Source: Desulfosporosinus lacus DSM 15449 (lineage in GTDB: Bacteria; Bacillota; Desulfitobacteriia; Desulfitobacteriales; Desulfitobacteriaceae). From it: a DNA stretch of 64,000 bases. The notes under the pieces were generated by a model. It did not search any database, was not told the origin of the DNA, and saw only the letters and a program-made list of their open reading frames with translations. This document shows, piece after piece, positions 7,714 through 15,855 of the stretch (its first letter is position 1; each line of letters opens with the position of its first letter). The translations under genes were made by a program, and so were the position numbers. The stretch covers positions 1-64,000 of the forward strand of contig NZ_FQXJ01000010.1 of the NCBI RefSeq assembly GCF_900129935.1, written 5' to 3'.

Positions 7714-8871
7714 CTATTTCTGAACAGGCAGCTTAATTGTAAAACGGGACCCTTCCCCGCTGATACTGACAACCGTTATTTTTCCTCCCTGAGCCTCAAT
7801 CAGCTCTTTGGCAATCGCCAGCCCCAGCCCTGTACTCACAAAATCCTTGGAACGTTCAAGGTCAATCCGGTAAAATCGGTCAAAGATGTGCGGGAGCCGG
7901 TCGGCCGGAATTCCCGGACCATTGTCTGCGATATTGATGCAAACATACTCCTCCTGCTTAGATAACTCCATGACCACTTTTAAATCCTGCTCCGGACCAT
8001 ATTTCACAGCATTGTCCACGATATTCCTGATTGCCTGATAGACCCGTTTCCCGTCAATCCTGACCGGATAATCCTGGTCTGTCTGATCCCGGTAGGAAAA
8101 CTCAAGTTGCTTTTCTTCAAATTCAAACTTCAGTTCAATTGCCAAATCTTCCAGGTAGGCTTGGATGTTCAGTATTTCATAATTCATATTTAATTTGTCC
8201 ATATCCAGTTTTGAGAATAAAAACAGGTCATCAATCAGCTTGTTCATATACACGGTATTACTGTAAATGGTCTTCAGGTACGGATTCAGTTGCTCCGGCT
8301 GGGTAACATATCCCTCCATGATCATTTCCAGGTAGCCCTGAATCGACGTGATCGGCGTTTTTAAATCATGAGAAATGTTCGCGACCAAATTCTTTCTGTT
8401 TTCCTCATACTCCTGATTGATTCGTTCGCTTTCCTGGAGTTTAAGGGCCATCTCATTAAATGAATGAATTAACTGCGCAAACTCATTTTGAACCTCTGGC
8501 TGAATCGACACATTATAATTGCCTTGGCCGATTTCGGTGAATCCATTCTTCAGCTGTTCGATCGGCTTAAAGACCTTCTTTTCCAAGCGCTGGTAAAAGA
8601 TAAAGTGGACCATTTCCTTGGTAATAAGGATAAGTGCAAAAATTACGCCGATGGCCTTCAGTCCCATCCAATAGTACAGCAGGAATAAAAGAAACAGAGT
8701 TAAAAGGAAACCGATGGGGCGGAAAAACTTCATGGATCTGCGCATGCTGCGGAATTCCTCGTAATTCCAGTCCGGGAATTCCCCGTGCTTCAAATGACGA
8801 TATTTCTCATGATGCAACTTTTCCTGATGAAGCCGATGATAAAACTTACGAAAATCATGGTTTGATCTCAA
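7714..8871 (-). CDS. Sensor histidine kinase, intramembrane-sensing type
   Basis: The 385-residue protein has a charged N-terminal cytoplasmic segment, two membrane helices about 52-95 with only a very short external loop, a HAMP-like linker, a HisKA box with the phospho-acceptor H in NISHDLKTPITSIQGY, and an ATPase domain (N box RNIVDNAVKYG, G1 DNGPGIP, G2 GLGLAIAKELIEAQGG). The tiny extracellular part suggests it senses membrane or cell-envelope state rather than a soluble ligand. It is transcribed just before its response regulator. Confidence 0.92.
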   Translation of the reverse strand: MRSNHDFRKFYHRLHQEKLHHEKYRHLKHGEFPDWNYEEFRSMRRSMKFFRPIGFLLTLFLLFLLYYWMGLKAIGVIFALILITKEMVHFIFYQRLEKKVFKPIEQLKNGFTEIGQGNYNVSIQPEVQNEFAQLIHSFNEMALKLQESERINQEYEENRKNLVANISHDLKTPITSIQGYLEMIMEGYVTQPEQLNPYLKTIYSNTVYMNKLIDDLFLFSKLDMDKLNMNYEILNIQAYLEDLAIELKFEFEEKQLEFSYRDQTDQDYPVRIDGKRVYQAIRNIVDNAVKYGPEQDLKVVMELSKQEEYVCINIADNGPGIPADRLPHIFDRFYRIDLERSKDFVSTGLGLAIAKELIEAQGGKITVVSISGEGSRFTIKLPVQK

Positions 8872-9113
8872 CTTTGTTCACCTTCTTCCTTGATAATTTT
8901 TAACATTGTTTTTCCCTTTATCCTAAACCGCTCTTGCTGTTCTCATGTTTTTATTTTAATTCATAGTTTTAAATATACTATAAAGCAATTTTAAAAACTT
9001 TATAAAAAATTTATGTTGGATAGGAGTTTTATTTTCCACACATATACGATTTAATCTATTTGATGGTCTATATCAAGGTATTTTTGAGGAAAATTGAACT
9101 TGAACAGAATCAG

Positions 9114-9223
9114 TATTCGGCGAAACATGCTTGAGGGCAATCATATATTGTCGTTTCGCATAGGTACCTGGAACCTGCGCGGAACGACAATATATGACAG
9201 CCTGTTAGACGTTCCGCCGAGTA
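9114..9223. mobile_element. 110-bp palindromic MITE, copy 1
   Basis: The element starts TATTCGGCGAAAC and ends GTTCCGCCGAGTA, so the ends are near-perfect inverted repeats with TA at each tip, as expected for a Tc1/mariner/IS630-like target. The whole element is an imperfect palindrome folding around a central GGTACC, with inner arms CATATATTGTCGTT and AACGACAATATATG. A copy of identical length, about 90 percent identical, lies at 11891-12000, and a more divergent one at about 32190-32273. It codes for nothing. Confidence 0.8.
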
Positions 9224-9235
9224 GTCTAAAGAGTA

Positions 9236-9264
9236 AAAGCATCTGCTTAATTTTGCAGATGCCC
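9236..9264 (-). terminator. Terminator of the DUF6904-like gene set
   Basis: AGCATCTGC pairs with GCAGATGC around a short loop, followed on the minus strand by TTTTA. It lies 28 bp after the stop of the gene at 9292-10047. Confidence 0.65.
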
Positions 9265-9291
9265 CTAATACTCAAAACTACTATATAAATG

Positions 9292-10047
9292 CTACCAATC
9301 AATTTGTTCTGGGTACTCTAATTTAAGACTGATATCCTCAGGGCTACGATTATACTCCTTAGCCGCCTCAAGTATGGTTCTTTCAATAGATCTGTACTCA
9401 TCGCCCTTTTCAGTTAAGCGTTTAGCCATTATTGAAAGGTTTTTCAGCCTTTTAGACTTGTCCATACCCAAGTATCTTACATTCAAAACGTCTAAGTATT
9501 GTGTTATATAATTTTCTAGCCATGCATAGTCCTTGATCATCATATTGACCATCCTAGTATAGGTTTTTCCCTCAACGGTTTCCTGAAGGCATTTTGCTAC
9601 CTCCGCCTGAAACAACCGAATCTGCACAATGTTATGATCCCAGATTACTGATTTATCTGACATCATATCGTATCTCTTCTTTGTCAGCTTGTACGCATGA
9701 AAGCGACAGAAATCGTTTAATGCCATAAGGACAAAAAGCATTTCAGGCCATATTACATTTATGGAGAGATAGACATTCTTATCATGGGTGATCATTCCCA
9801 TGCGCTTCATCTTTTCTGTGTCCATCCCGTTTTCCACAAATATGATTTTCCTGTCACCCATCAGGGCATGACGAAGGTCATAGCAAACCCCGAGAACACG
9901 TAACCGCGTGCCCTCATGGTAAGGATGATCTTCTTCGTCACCTACTATTTCGTGGAGTGAATCATAAAGGGTTTCAAAGTCGCTTTGATCACCAGAAATT
10001 GTTACTCCAGCTAGATTTTCCGTAGCCGAAACTTTTAACATTAGCAC
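9292..10047 (-). CDS. DUF6904-like protein of unknown function
   Basis: The 251-residue soluble protein has the strongly conserved-looking block YHEGTRLRVLGVCYDLRHALMGDRKIIFVENG (residues about 43-74) and NVYLSINVIWPEMLFVLMALNDF, which I associate with the DUF6904 family. The function is unknown. No catalytic motif is obvious, but D, R and H residues in CYDLRHA are candidates. It is the last of three minus-strand genes (11118 to 9292) separated by 20-34 bp, next to a MITE. The family assignment is from memory of the motif and should be checked by profile search. Confidence 0.65.
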   Translation of the reverse strand: MLMLKVSATENLAGVTISGDQSDFETLYDSLHEIVGDEEDHPYHEGTRLRVLGVCYDLRHALMGDRKIIFVENGMDTEKMKRMGMITHDKNVYLSINVIWPEMLFVLMALNDFCRFHAYKLTKKRYDMMSDKSVIWDHNIVQIRLFQAEVAKCLQETVEGKTYTRMVNMMIKDYAWLENYITQYLDVLNVRYLGMDKSKRLKNLSIMAKRLTEKGDEYRSIERTILEAAKEYNRSPEDISLKLEYPEQIDW

Positions 10048-10067
10048 ACCTACCCTTATAAACAGCC

Positions 10068-10421
10068 TTATTTTACTTTTTCTTCACAAACAGCTTTTGT
10101 TCCTAATTCTAAGAATTCAAGTGGCCACTCTGTTTCTTTGGCAATCTTATTGATATCAGCAATTGCCGTTTTTACAGTTGCTACCCGCAATTTAGGAGAT
10201 CCTCTGGGTGGATCAAATTCTTTCCTGATTTTCTCCTTATATTCTTTGATTATCTCAAGGACAGCCTTCTCACCTTGAAGCTTTATTGAAACAAAAGTCC
10301 GTACCTCTTTATCTCCTCTGAGTGTCTCTAGAAAAAACTCAATAGCCTCCTCTTTTGAAAGCTCATTGAGTTTTTGTTTAAGTTGAGTAAGAGTTAATAA
10401 TTCAATCTGGTTTCGGCTCAC
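10068..10421 (-). CDS. Small helical protein, possibly DUF6155-like
   Basis: The 117-residue protein is predicted all-helical and charged: LTLTQLKQKLNELSKEEAIEFFLETL, then YKEKIRKEFDPPRGSPKLRVATVKTAIADINKIAKE. The pattern of paired helices followed by KEF.PPRG..KLR resembles DUF6155, whose role is not known; I am unsure. It sits between two other uncharacterised genes in one probable operon, 20 bp before the DUF6904-like gene. AGGAGTAGAG precedes the ATG. Confidence 0.5.
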   Translation of the reverse strand: MSRNQIELLTLTQLKQKLNELSKEEAIEFFLETLRGDKEVRTFVSIKLQGEKAVLEIIKEYKEKIRKEFDPPRGSPKLRVATVKTAIADINKIAKETEWPLEFLELGTKAVCEEKVK

Positions 10422-10455
10422 ATTCTCTACTCCTTACAAAGTCTTGGCTTCCATA

Positions 10456-11118
10456 TCATTTTACTTTTTCAAGCAACACGGGTAAGCCATTCGACCGATT
10501 GAGCATGAAAAAGGCAATAAATTTTGCAACAGATTCATCGAAACCTGTAACTTTCTTCATCCTTTTACGAGAATTTTTCAACACATAATCTTTATGATCT
10601 ATTGCAAATGCAAACGCTAATCCAGACGTCATACTGAACTCGTCTAGGTTAATCAATCTCGTAACCAGAAAAATATTAGGATTTAAGTTTTCTCTCATAC
10701 CGATATCGATTAGCTTTATAGGTTCAGATTCTTTCATTACATCACTGAGCATGATTATTTCATTCTCTTGAGCATGGTCGGCTATTTTATACAGTCCTAT
10801 ATCAGATTTTTTCATTGCTATCAATAGCTCTTCATCCACTTTGCTGCTAGGTGGATATTTATTTATGTACTCAGAAAATGCATTGCTGCCATTTCTAACG
10901 CTTCCATATATGTTAAAATCATAAATGGCATCGTTTTCGGAAGTAGATTCAATAACGACTCTATTATTCTTGTCCAGAATTCCTAAAATTGAAGCAGCTT
11001 TCAGGTAGTCCTCCCCATTTACAAATTCTTTTAAAATCTGCATATGAATTTCAACTAGTCTCTTCCGGTAGCTTATATATTTCTCCTTTAAGTCCATCTC
11101 TAATTGCTCCTCGCTCAA
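10456..11118 (-). CDS. Hypothetical protein, first gene of a three-gene set
   Basis: The 220-residue protein is not recognised. Residues 1-50 are helical (LKEKYISYRKRLVEIHMQILKEF); the middle is mixed, with SDIGLYKIADHAQENEIIMLSDV and a PNIFLVTRLINLDEFSMTSGLAFAFAID stretch. There is no signal peptide or membrane helix. A GAGGAGCAATT-like site precedes the start. Its end, LLEKVK, is similar to the end of the next gene (EEKVK), probably by chance. It is one operon with the two following genes and likely works with them. Confidence 0.55.
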   Translation of the reverse strand: MSEEQLEMDLKEKYISYRKRLVEIHMQILKEFVNGEDYLKAASILGILDKNNRVVIESTSENDAIYDFNIYGSVRNGSNAFSEYINKYPPSSKVDEELLIAMKKSDIGLYKIADHAQENEIIMLSDVMKESEPIKLIDIGMRENLNPNIFLVTRLINLDEFSMTSGLAFAFAIDHKDYVLKNSRKRMKKVTGFDESVAKFIAFFMLNRSNGLPVLLEKVK

Positions 11119-11287
11119 TTTGCTATTAACATTTTATATTTCCTTGCTCAATCCTCAATCCTCAATCCTACTCTATTTTCTCATGCATAGAAACATATTT
11201 CTAGTCTGCATTCTGTAATCTACGAGTATTAAAAAGCACCTGCCGAAATGATCCAGCAAATGCCCTTTATCATACCAAAATATTATG

Positions 11288-11342
11288 TTCCCGCATACAC
11301 TATAAAAAGAACATACACTTCTCAAACCCGCTCATATCATGG
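11288..11342. repeat. Imperfect direct repeat, copy A
   Basis: The segment TTCCCGCATACAC followed by AAAAAGAACATACACTTCTC and CCCGCTCATATCATGG recurs at 11731-11793 with several substitutions and a small insertion. The two copies are about 440 bp apart in the same direction in a stretch without genes. Their origin is unknown. Confidence 0.5.
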
Positions 11343-11360
11343 CTTCCACTTGCCTCCGAT

Positions 11361-11448
11361 AGCAATAGGTAAAGCTTTGATATGATCTCCACTTTTTCCC
11401 CTGCTCCACACCGTGCACGAAACTTTCGTATTCACACGGCGTTCCATC
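11361..11448 (-). mobile_element. Possible relic of a group II intron (RNA region only)
   Basis: On the minus strand the segment reads a CCGTGTGAATACGAAAGTTTCGTGCACGG-type hairpin followed by GCAGGGGAAAAAGTGGAGAT and TACCTATTGCTATC. This order (stem, GGGGAAAA, then CTTACCTAT) resembles the stretch found near domain IV of bacterial group II introns. No reverse transcriptase or domain V can be seen, so at best it is a decayed remnant. The identification rests on pattern memory only. Confidence 0.35.
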
Positions 11449-11730
11449 AACCTAAAGCTACTTCCTTATATCACAATATTTCCTACTTGTACTCTGAATT
11501 TATTCACTTTGGCTATCTGCTTTTTAGAAGGTTACTCGTTTAAAACTAGCAAGTTTGACGATAACAAGTTTTACTAAAACACATTCGGTTTACGGCAGCA
11601 TTGTCTGAAAACACTCCATTATTACTTCCACATATTTCTCTCGATTTCCTCTTTAATATACGCGTAATTATTCGAATAAAACCAAAACAGGCATCCCCTA
11701 AAATGGACGACCTGCCATTCAACAACTATA

Positions 11731-11793
11731 TTCCCGCACACATTTCGTCACCCTAAAAAGAACAGATACTTCTCAATCCCGCTCATACCAAGG
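11731..11793. repeat. Imperfect direct repeat, copy B
   Basis: This is the partner of the repeat at 11288-11342, sharing TTCCCGCA, TAAAAAGAACA, ACTTCTCAA and CCCGCTCATA. The surrounding 11119-11826 region has no convincing gene. It also contains three tandem CAATCCT units near 11146-11166. Confidence 0.5.
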
Positions 11794-11826
11794 ATTTTAG
11801 TGCAATATCATAATTTCCCAAATGAT

Positions 11827-12372
11827 TTATATAACAAAAGTCCTGCCTTCGTGTACACGGACATAGGCCCATGATAGTGTTGTGAACTTGTATTCGGCGA
11901 AACATGCTTGAGGGTTGTCATATGTTGTCGTTTCGCATAGGTACCTGGAACCTGCGCGGACCGACAATATATGACAACCCGTTAGACGTTCCGCCGAGTA
12001 GTAGCAACTGTCTCGGTCAATGACAGCAAACCAAAGTCCTGTTTTTATCCTCAACATCAAAAGCAATGTCGTAGAGTTACCGATACCTTTGATCAAGGGT
12101 CGGCGATTTTCTCTAACGGGGTTGCTTTCAAAACGACTCCATAGTGTTTTTTTCTTTCGCAAATATGCCAATTCATCAGAGAACAACTCCTCAAGTGAGA
12201 TATCCAGTTTGACCGACAGGACTAATAATTTATCCACTTCAGGATATGCATCGCCTCGTTCCCATTTCGAAACAGACTGTCTGCTGAAGTCATCGCCAAC
12301 GAACGCTGCCACATCTTCCTGAGTCAGTTCTTTTTCTTCTCTGCGCTGTTTTAATTTTTCTCTGAAATACAT
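11827..12372 (-). pseudogene. XRE-family regulator interrupted by a MITE
   Basis: Residues 1-75 form a complete Cro/CI helix-turn-helix (KLKQRREEKELTQEDVAAFVG, then RQSVSKWERGDAYPEVDKLLVLSVKLDISLEELF). After about residue 125 the frame runs straight through the 110-bp MITE at 11891-12000 and out the other side, so the original C-terminal domain is replaced by element-derived residues and the gene ends prematurely. A truncated DNA-binding protein could still be made; the original effector domain is lost. The start has an RBS-like GAGGGGT upstream. Confidence 0.75.
11891..12000. mobile_element. 110-bp palindromic MITE, copy 2
   Basis: The same length and ends as copy 1 (TATTCGGCGAAAC ... GTTCCGCCGAGTA), with about ten substitutions, several of them compensatory within the palindrome (for example GGGTTGTCATATG facing ATATGACAACCC). 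It is inserted inside an XRE regulator gene. Confidence 0.8.
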
Positions 12373-13059
12373 GCTGCTGTGTACCCCTCATTCTTTATCT
12401 ATATTGTATGGGAGTATTATCACGGTGTCTAAAACCTGAATTCGCTTTGCGCAACTTGAAGTTGCGCTCGTCTGTAAAATGATAACCTAGGGGGATACCG
12501 GCCCAACAAAACTTACCCCGCAAGCGGTATCGACCTTCGGCAATCATTAGATTGTATCAATCTCTGTATGATTATTTCACATATTTTATCGTTGGGGGTT
12601 GGCGCAAAGCAATCTTACCTATCTCGGAACTGAAGCTTGAACTTCAGTTCAAGATTACCATATTTATTATCCAGAAATTTCTTCTTAGTTCGGCATAAAA
12701 TTCTAATCTTCAATGATTTTGAATCGTTCAAAATCAATTCCCATTAACATACTTTTACACTTATCTATCCAATCGACCTCTAAACCTCTGCTGTTGAGCA
12801 CCTCAAAAACCGTGTACACGGTAGATTCATCCATTAGCTCGTGAAAAATGAAATTTTATATTTCAGCAATATTAGAAGTTCTAATATATCGTGTTCCTCT
12901 GTCCAATTGTCCACGAAATTTTGAGGCACTCTCGTGCCTACGGACTGTCGAACCCGAGACTAACTTAATATTTTTTTGTTAATATACAAAAACCTCTCTC
13001 GTGTGGTTCGAGAGAGGTAACTGTTACTTCCAAATACCCAATGCATTCCGAAAATTATT
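12373..13059. other. 687-bp stretch without a gene
   Basis: No convincing coding frame was found. Small structures are present: a perfect palindrome GCGCAACTTGAAGTTGCGC at 12449-12467, a hairpin GAACTGAAG / CTTCAGTTC near 12627-12650, and a terminator at 12992-13018. The region lies between the interrupted XRE gene and the HD-protein operon. Confidence 0.5.
12992..13018 (-). terminator. Terminator of the HD-phosphohydrolase operon
   Basis: ACCTCTCTC pairs perfectly with GAGAGAGGT over a nine-base loop. On the minus strand it is followed by TTTTTG. It lies about 40 bp after the stop at 13060. Confidence 0.75.
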
Positions 13060-13275
13060 TTAAAAATCATAGATGGATAAAGAATAACTCCCACCATTTT
13101 TAACAACTACTCCATTATCATTCAACCTGTCGAGGATCTTCTTAATAAGCTCTTGTTGCAATTCGTTACCCATACGGCGTAACTCAAGTTCAACTTCAGA
13201 GATGGTAAAAGGCCTTTTTTGCGATAATACAACATTTGAAACTTTATAATTTGGTGTTTCAGTAATAGGTGACAT
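13060..13275 (-). CDS. Small winged-helix-like protein paired with the HD phosphohydrolase
   Basis: The 71-residue protein (ITETPNYKVSNVVLSQKRPFTISEVELELRRMG, then LIKKILDRLNDNGVVVKNGGSYSL) looks like a single winged helix: a helix pair followed by a beta hairpin with GGSYSL. No family is recognised. It starts 12 bp after the stop of the HD-domain gene, with AAGGAGAGATTG before the ATG, so it is translated with it and may be a partner or a regulator of that enzyme. Confidence 0.6.
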   Translation of the reverse strand: MSPITETPNYKVSNVVLSQKRPFTISEVELELRRMGNELQQELIKKILDRLNDNGVVVKNGGSYSLSIYDF

Positions 13276-13287
13276 ATCAATCTCTCC

Positions 13288-15189
13288 TTAAGATTTATTT
13301 TCAAACTTTTCCATCAATGTTTTAAGGGAGCCTGCTAATCCATTTCCGATTTCGTTCAGATAACTTGCATGATCTAAAGGCTCACTTTCCATAATGTATA
13401 TAAAAAATAACGGAAATGCTCTATGGCTAAGAGTTAAATCAGTCTTTAAACGAGACACCTCTTCAAGTTTAACTAACTTCTCAGCCTGACAAAGAAATGG
13501 AGGATATTTTTCTAACCCTGTTTTAAGTTTTTTGTTAAAAACCACTACACAGTCTAAAGTTCCATGCCGACATGTTATTTCTTCAATTGTTTTTTCTATA
13601 GTATCATAGAAAACATTCTCTTGCCCTAGTGTTGCAAAAAATGTTTTTAGATTTACTAGAAAAAAACCATTTACTAAGAATTCTTGTTGATAGTTTTTTA
13701 TCTGTTCATTTAATTTTTCAAGCAAAGGCTTCCAAGACTCACCAAGTGTATTTAATATATTATCTACGTTAATTACGAAATTCCGAGCAACTATTTTATC
13801 AACTTCAAGGAATGCGTCCATTCTTTTAATCATTGATCTATAATATTTTCTATTGGAAAGTAGTTCCTCCATTTGATATCTTATAATACTTTCTTGATTT
13901 TGGAATACCTCAAAAAAACTTCTACGTAAAACTGTCAAAAGCCATGAGTCATCCCATTGAATGAGTGCATTAAAATACTTCTGGTTTGAAACCACTTCTT
14001 TTATCGCTAACCAAAGTCCTGAAATATCCATTGGTAATGCTTCATTATTAATTATTACCAATGGCTTACTAGCATCGTTCAGATAATAATTACCTAACGC
14101 TACAATTACTTTTTGGAGTAAATTATCTGTTTTTATTACGCGATGATGGAATACTAAATTCTTATAAAGTTGCCACCTTCTTTGAAAAAAGTCTTCTACA
14201 GTACTAAGAGTAGTAATACTCTGGCAAAACAGAAAATTTTCACCGTTCTTCGTAAGAATCATAGATGAAATTAATCGGTCATATTCAATACTTCCAAAAC
14301 TAAAACCTGAGTTTCTCATATCTCTTGTAATATAATCAAGACGATCACAGTCAATAGAAGAGTCAATAAGACGATGCAAGTCAGAAAATATTGAGTTTTT
14401 TTCCGAATATACATTTGTTACAAAGTAATCGACAAACCAATAAAAAATTTTCAGATGAGCTTCCAAAACTGTACTGGGGCTTCCCATCATTGTTATTATT
14501 GACTTAATCATTCTAGACGCAATTCTTTGGCCAATTTGTTCATGCAGCTGTGAACGCTCATCATCACCATAAAACTTAGTAGATTCAAGAAACAGTCTAT
14601 GTTTTGCATTTCTTTTTGACTCGGGAATCTGAATAATTTTAAGCCATAAATCCTTTATAGCAGATTCTGCAATATGGCTAAAAGGGGGATGTCCGATATC
14701 GTGTAGTAAAGCTGCCAATCTGACAACCTGAAGAACTAATATGTAGGAAAAACCATATTCGGGCTTGATAACACTCGGAGTTAACCTAGTATAAAGTGGA
14801 TCATCAATCTTAAAATCTTTATAAGAGTTAATTAATTCAACAAAATTTTCTCCAAGGCTAACCCTAAGCAGCTCGACAAATGTTCCATCAATGCTAATAA
14901 TATTATTTATAGTTTGATTAATGGATGAAAAAAAAGAATCTCTGATTTCCTCATTTGCATTAATAATACTATGATAATACATCATGCTTCCCAAGTGCAT
15001 GGTCCCAAGCGAATGTTCGAAACGCTTAGTCTTATTGGACGGAAATGTTAAATATGCAGTAGAGTTTTGCAAAACATTATGCAACCTGTTAAAAGCTTGT
15101 GTTGAAATAATATTTTTTTCGATATTGCTCAATAGTATTGTTCCATGTAACGAATCTGATATTTGGTTAATCTTCTTACTAGAATTCAA
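13288..15189 (-). CDS. HD-domain phosphohydrolase, dNTPase/SAMHD1-like
   Basis: The 633-residue protein has the HD metal site typical of dGTPase/SAMHD1-like enzymes: KRFEHSLGTMHLG (first His, about residue 67), LAALLHDIGHPPFSHIAE (HD pair, about 165), HEQIGQRIASRMI, and SSIDCDRLDYITRDM (last Asp, about 280), then SFGSIEYDRLI. Such enzymes remove triphosphate from dNTPs or act on related phosphoesters. The long helical C-terminal half is unusual. The frame opens at 15225, but GAGGAGGGG lies eight bases before a TTG at 15189, and this is the better start. It is followed at once by a small winged-helix gene, in accessory DNA. A defence role is plausible but not shown. Confidence 0.8.
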   Translation of the reverse strand: MNSSKKINQISDSLHGTILLSNIEKNIISTQAFNRLHNVLQNSTAYLTFPSNKTKRFEHSLGTMHLGSMMYYHSIINANEEIRDSFFSSINQTINNIISIDGTFVELLRVSLGENFVELINSYKDFKIDDPLYTRLTPSVIKPEYGFSYILVLQVVRLAALLHDIGHPPFSHIAESAIKDLWLKIIQIPESKRNAKHRLFLESTKFYGDDERSQLHEQIGQRIASRMIKSIITMMGSPSTVLEAHLKIFYWFVDYFVTNVYSEKNSIFSDLHRLIDSSIDCDRLDYITRDMRNSGFSFGSIEYDRLISSMILTKNGENFLFCQSITTLSTVEDFFQRRWQLYKNLVFHHRVIKTDNLLQKVIVALGNYYLNDASKPLVIINNEALPMDISGLWLAIKEVVSNQKYFNALIQWDDSWLLTVLRRSFFEVFQNQESIIRYQMEELLSNRKYYRSMIKRMDAFLEVDKIVARNFVINVDNILNTLGESWKPLLEKLNEQIKNYQQEFLVNGFFLVNLKTFFATLGQENVFYDTIEKTIEEITCRHGTLDCVVVFNKKLKTGLEKYPPFLCQAEKLVKLEEVSRLKTDLTLSHRAFPLFFIYIMESEPLDHASYLNEIGNGLAGSLKTLMEKFENKS

Positions 15190-15225
15190 GTGACTAACCC
15201 CTCCTCGGATCGTAACGTTTCTCAA

Positions 15226-15855
15226 TAAAGATATAACTTCTACGTAATATTTAATTATCCTCTAGTCAGTTGAATAAAATTAGTCATTGATCTTAGTGAA
15301 TCTCAAGGCTCTCGCTTTATGAGCATTTTCCCTAGCATTAATGTATTTATCGAAAATCGCCTGAATGGGACTGACTGTGGATTGGGTATTGACCATTGGT
15401 AGCGAAGTGCAACCTCACCCAGTTAATCATGTAACCGGTTTGTTGAAATTGCACTTTGCTAAGCACAGACAATCATTCCAAACTTGGGGCGATGTGCAAT
15501 TGTAATGGGATATTGTTTTTAAACCCGAATTATTTTGAACACCCGCTCTAACACACCCCACCTTATTTTACCATACGAAGAACGAGCCGAGAACGGGTGA
15601 TCATGGAGTATTCTGGGGACGGCAATTATCTCACCACCTGAGGAGGTGGGAGTCTTCTACTCTCACTTGGATAAACAAATATGCTACATTCTTATCTTTG
15701 CGCCTGCTCGTGAAAAAATCTGGCCCAGGGCCATTGCCGCCGACCCTCGGAGCACCTTTCCCGATATTGACACCGTCAAGTGCCATAGTGTCCAGTTTAA
15801 CCACCAAGCGATGGGCATGAACACGGATACCACTCCAATAACCGCCGCTTAACCC
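15226..15855. other. 630-bp stretch with no supported gene
   Basis: The short open frames here do not look like proteins. Around 15395-15510 a GAAGTGCAAC / GTTGAAATTGCAC / GATGTGCAATT set of related words suggests an old insertion-sequence end. The CACCACCTGAGGAGGTGGGAGTCTTC text at about 15630-15656 can fold into CACCTcaGGAGGTG and resembles the hairpin ends of IS200/IS605 elements, but no transposase remains. Confidence 0.4.

Noticed and set aside
12925-12962. tRNA-like T-arm word (TGTCGAACCCGAGA)
   Set aside because: The reverse strand has a GGGTTCGA word, but loop length is wrong and no acceptor, D or anticodon stems can be formed.
15646-15852. Plus-strand open frame of 68 codons
   Set aside because: Composition does not look like a protein, and the region has IS-end-like hairpins.
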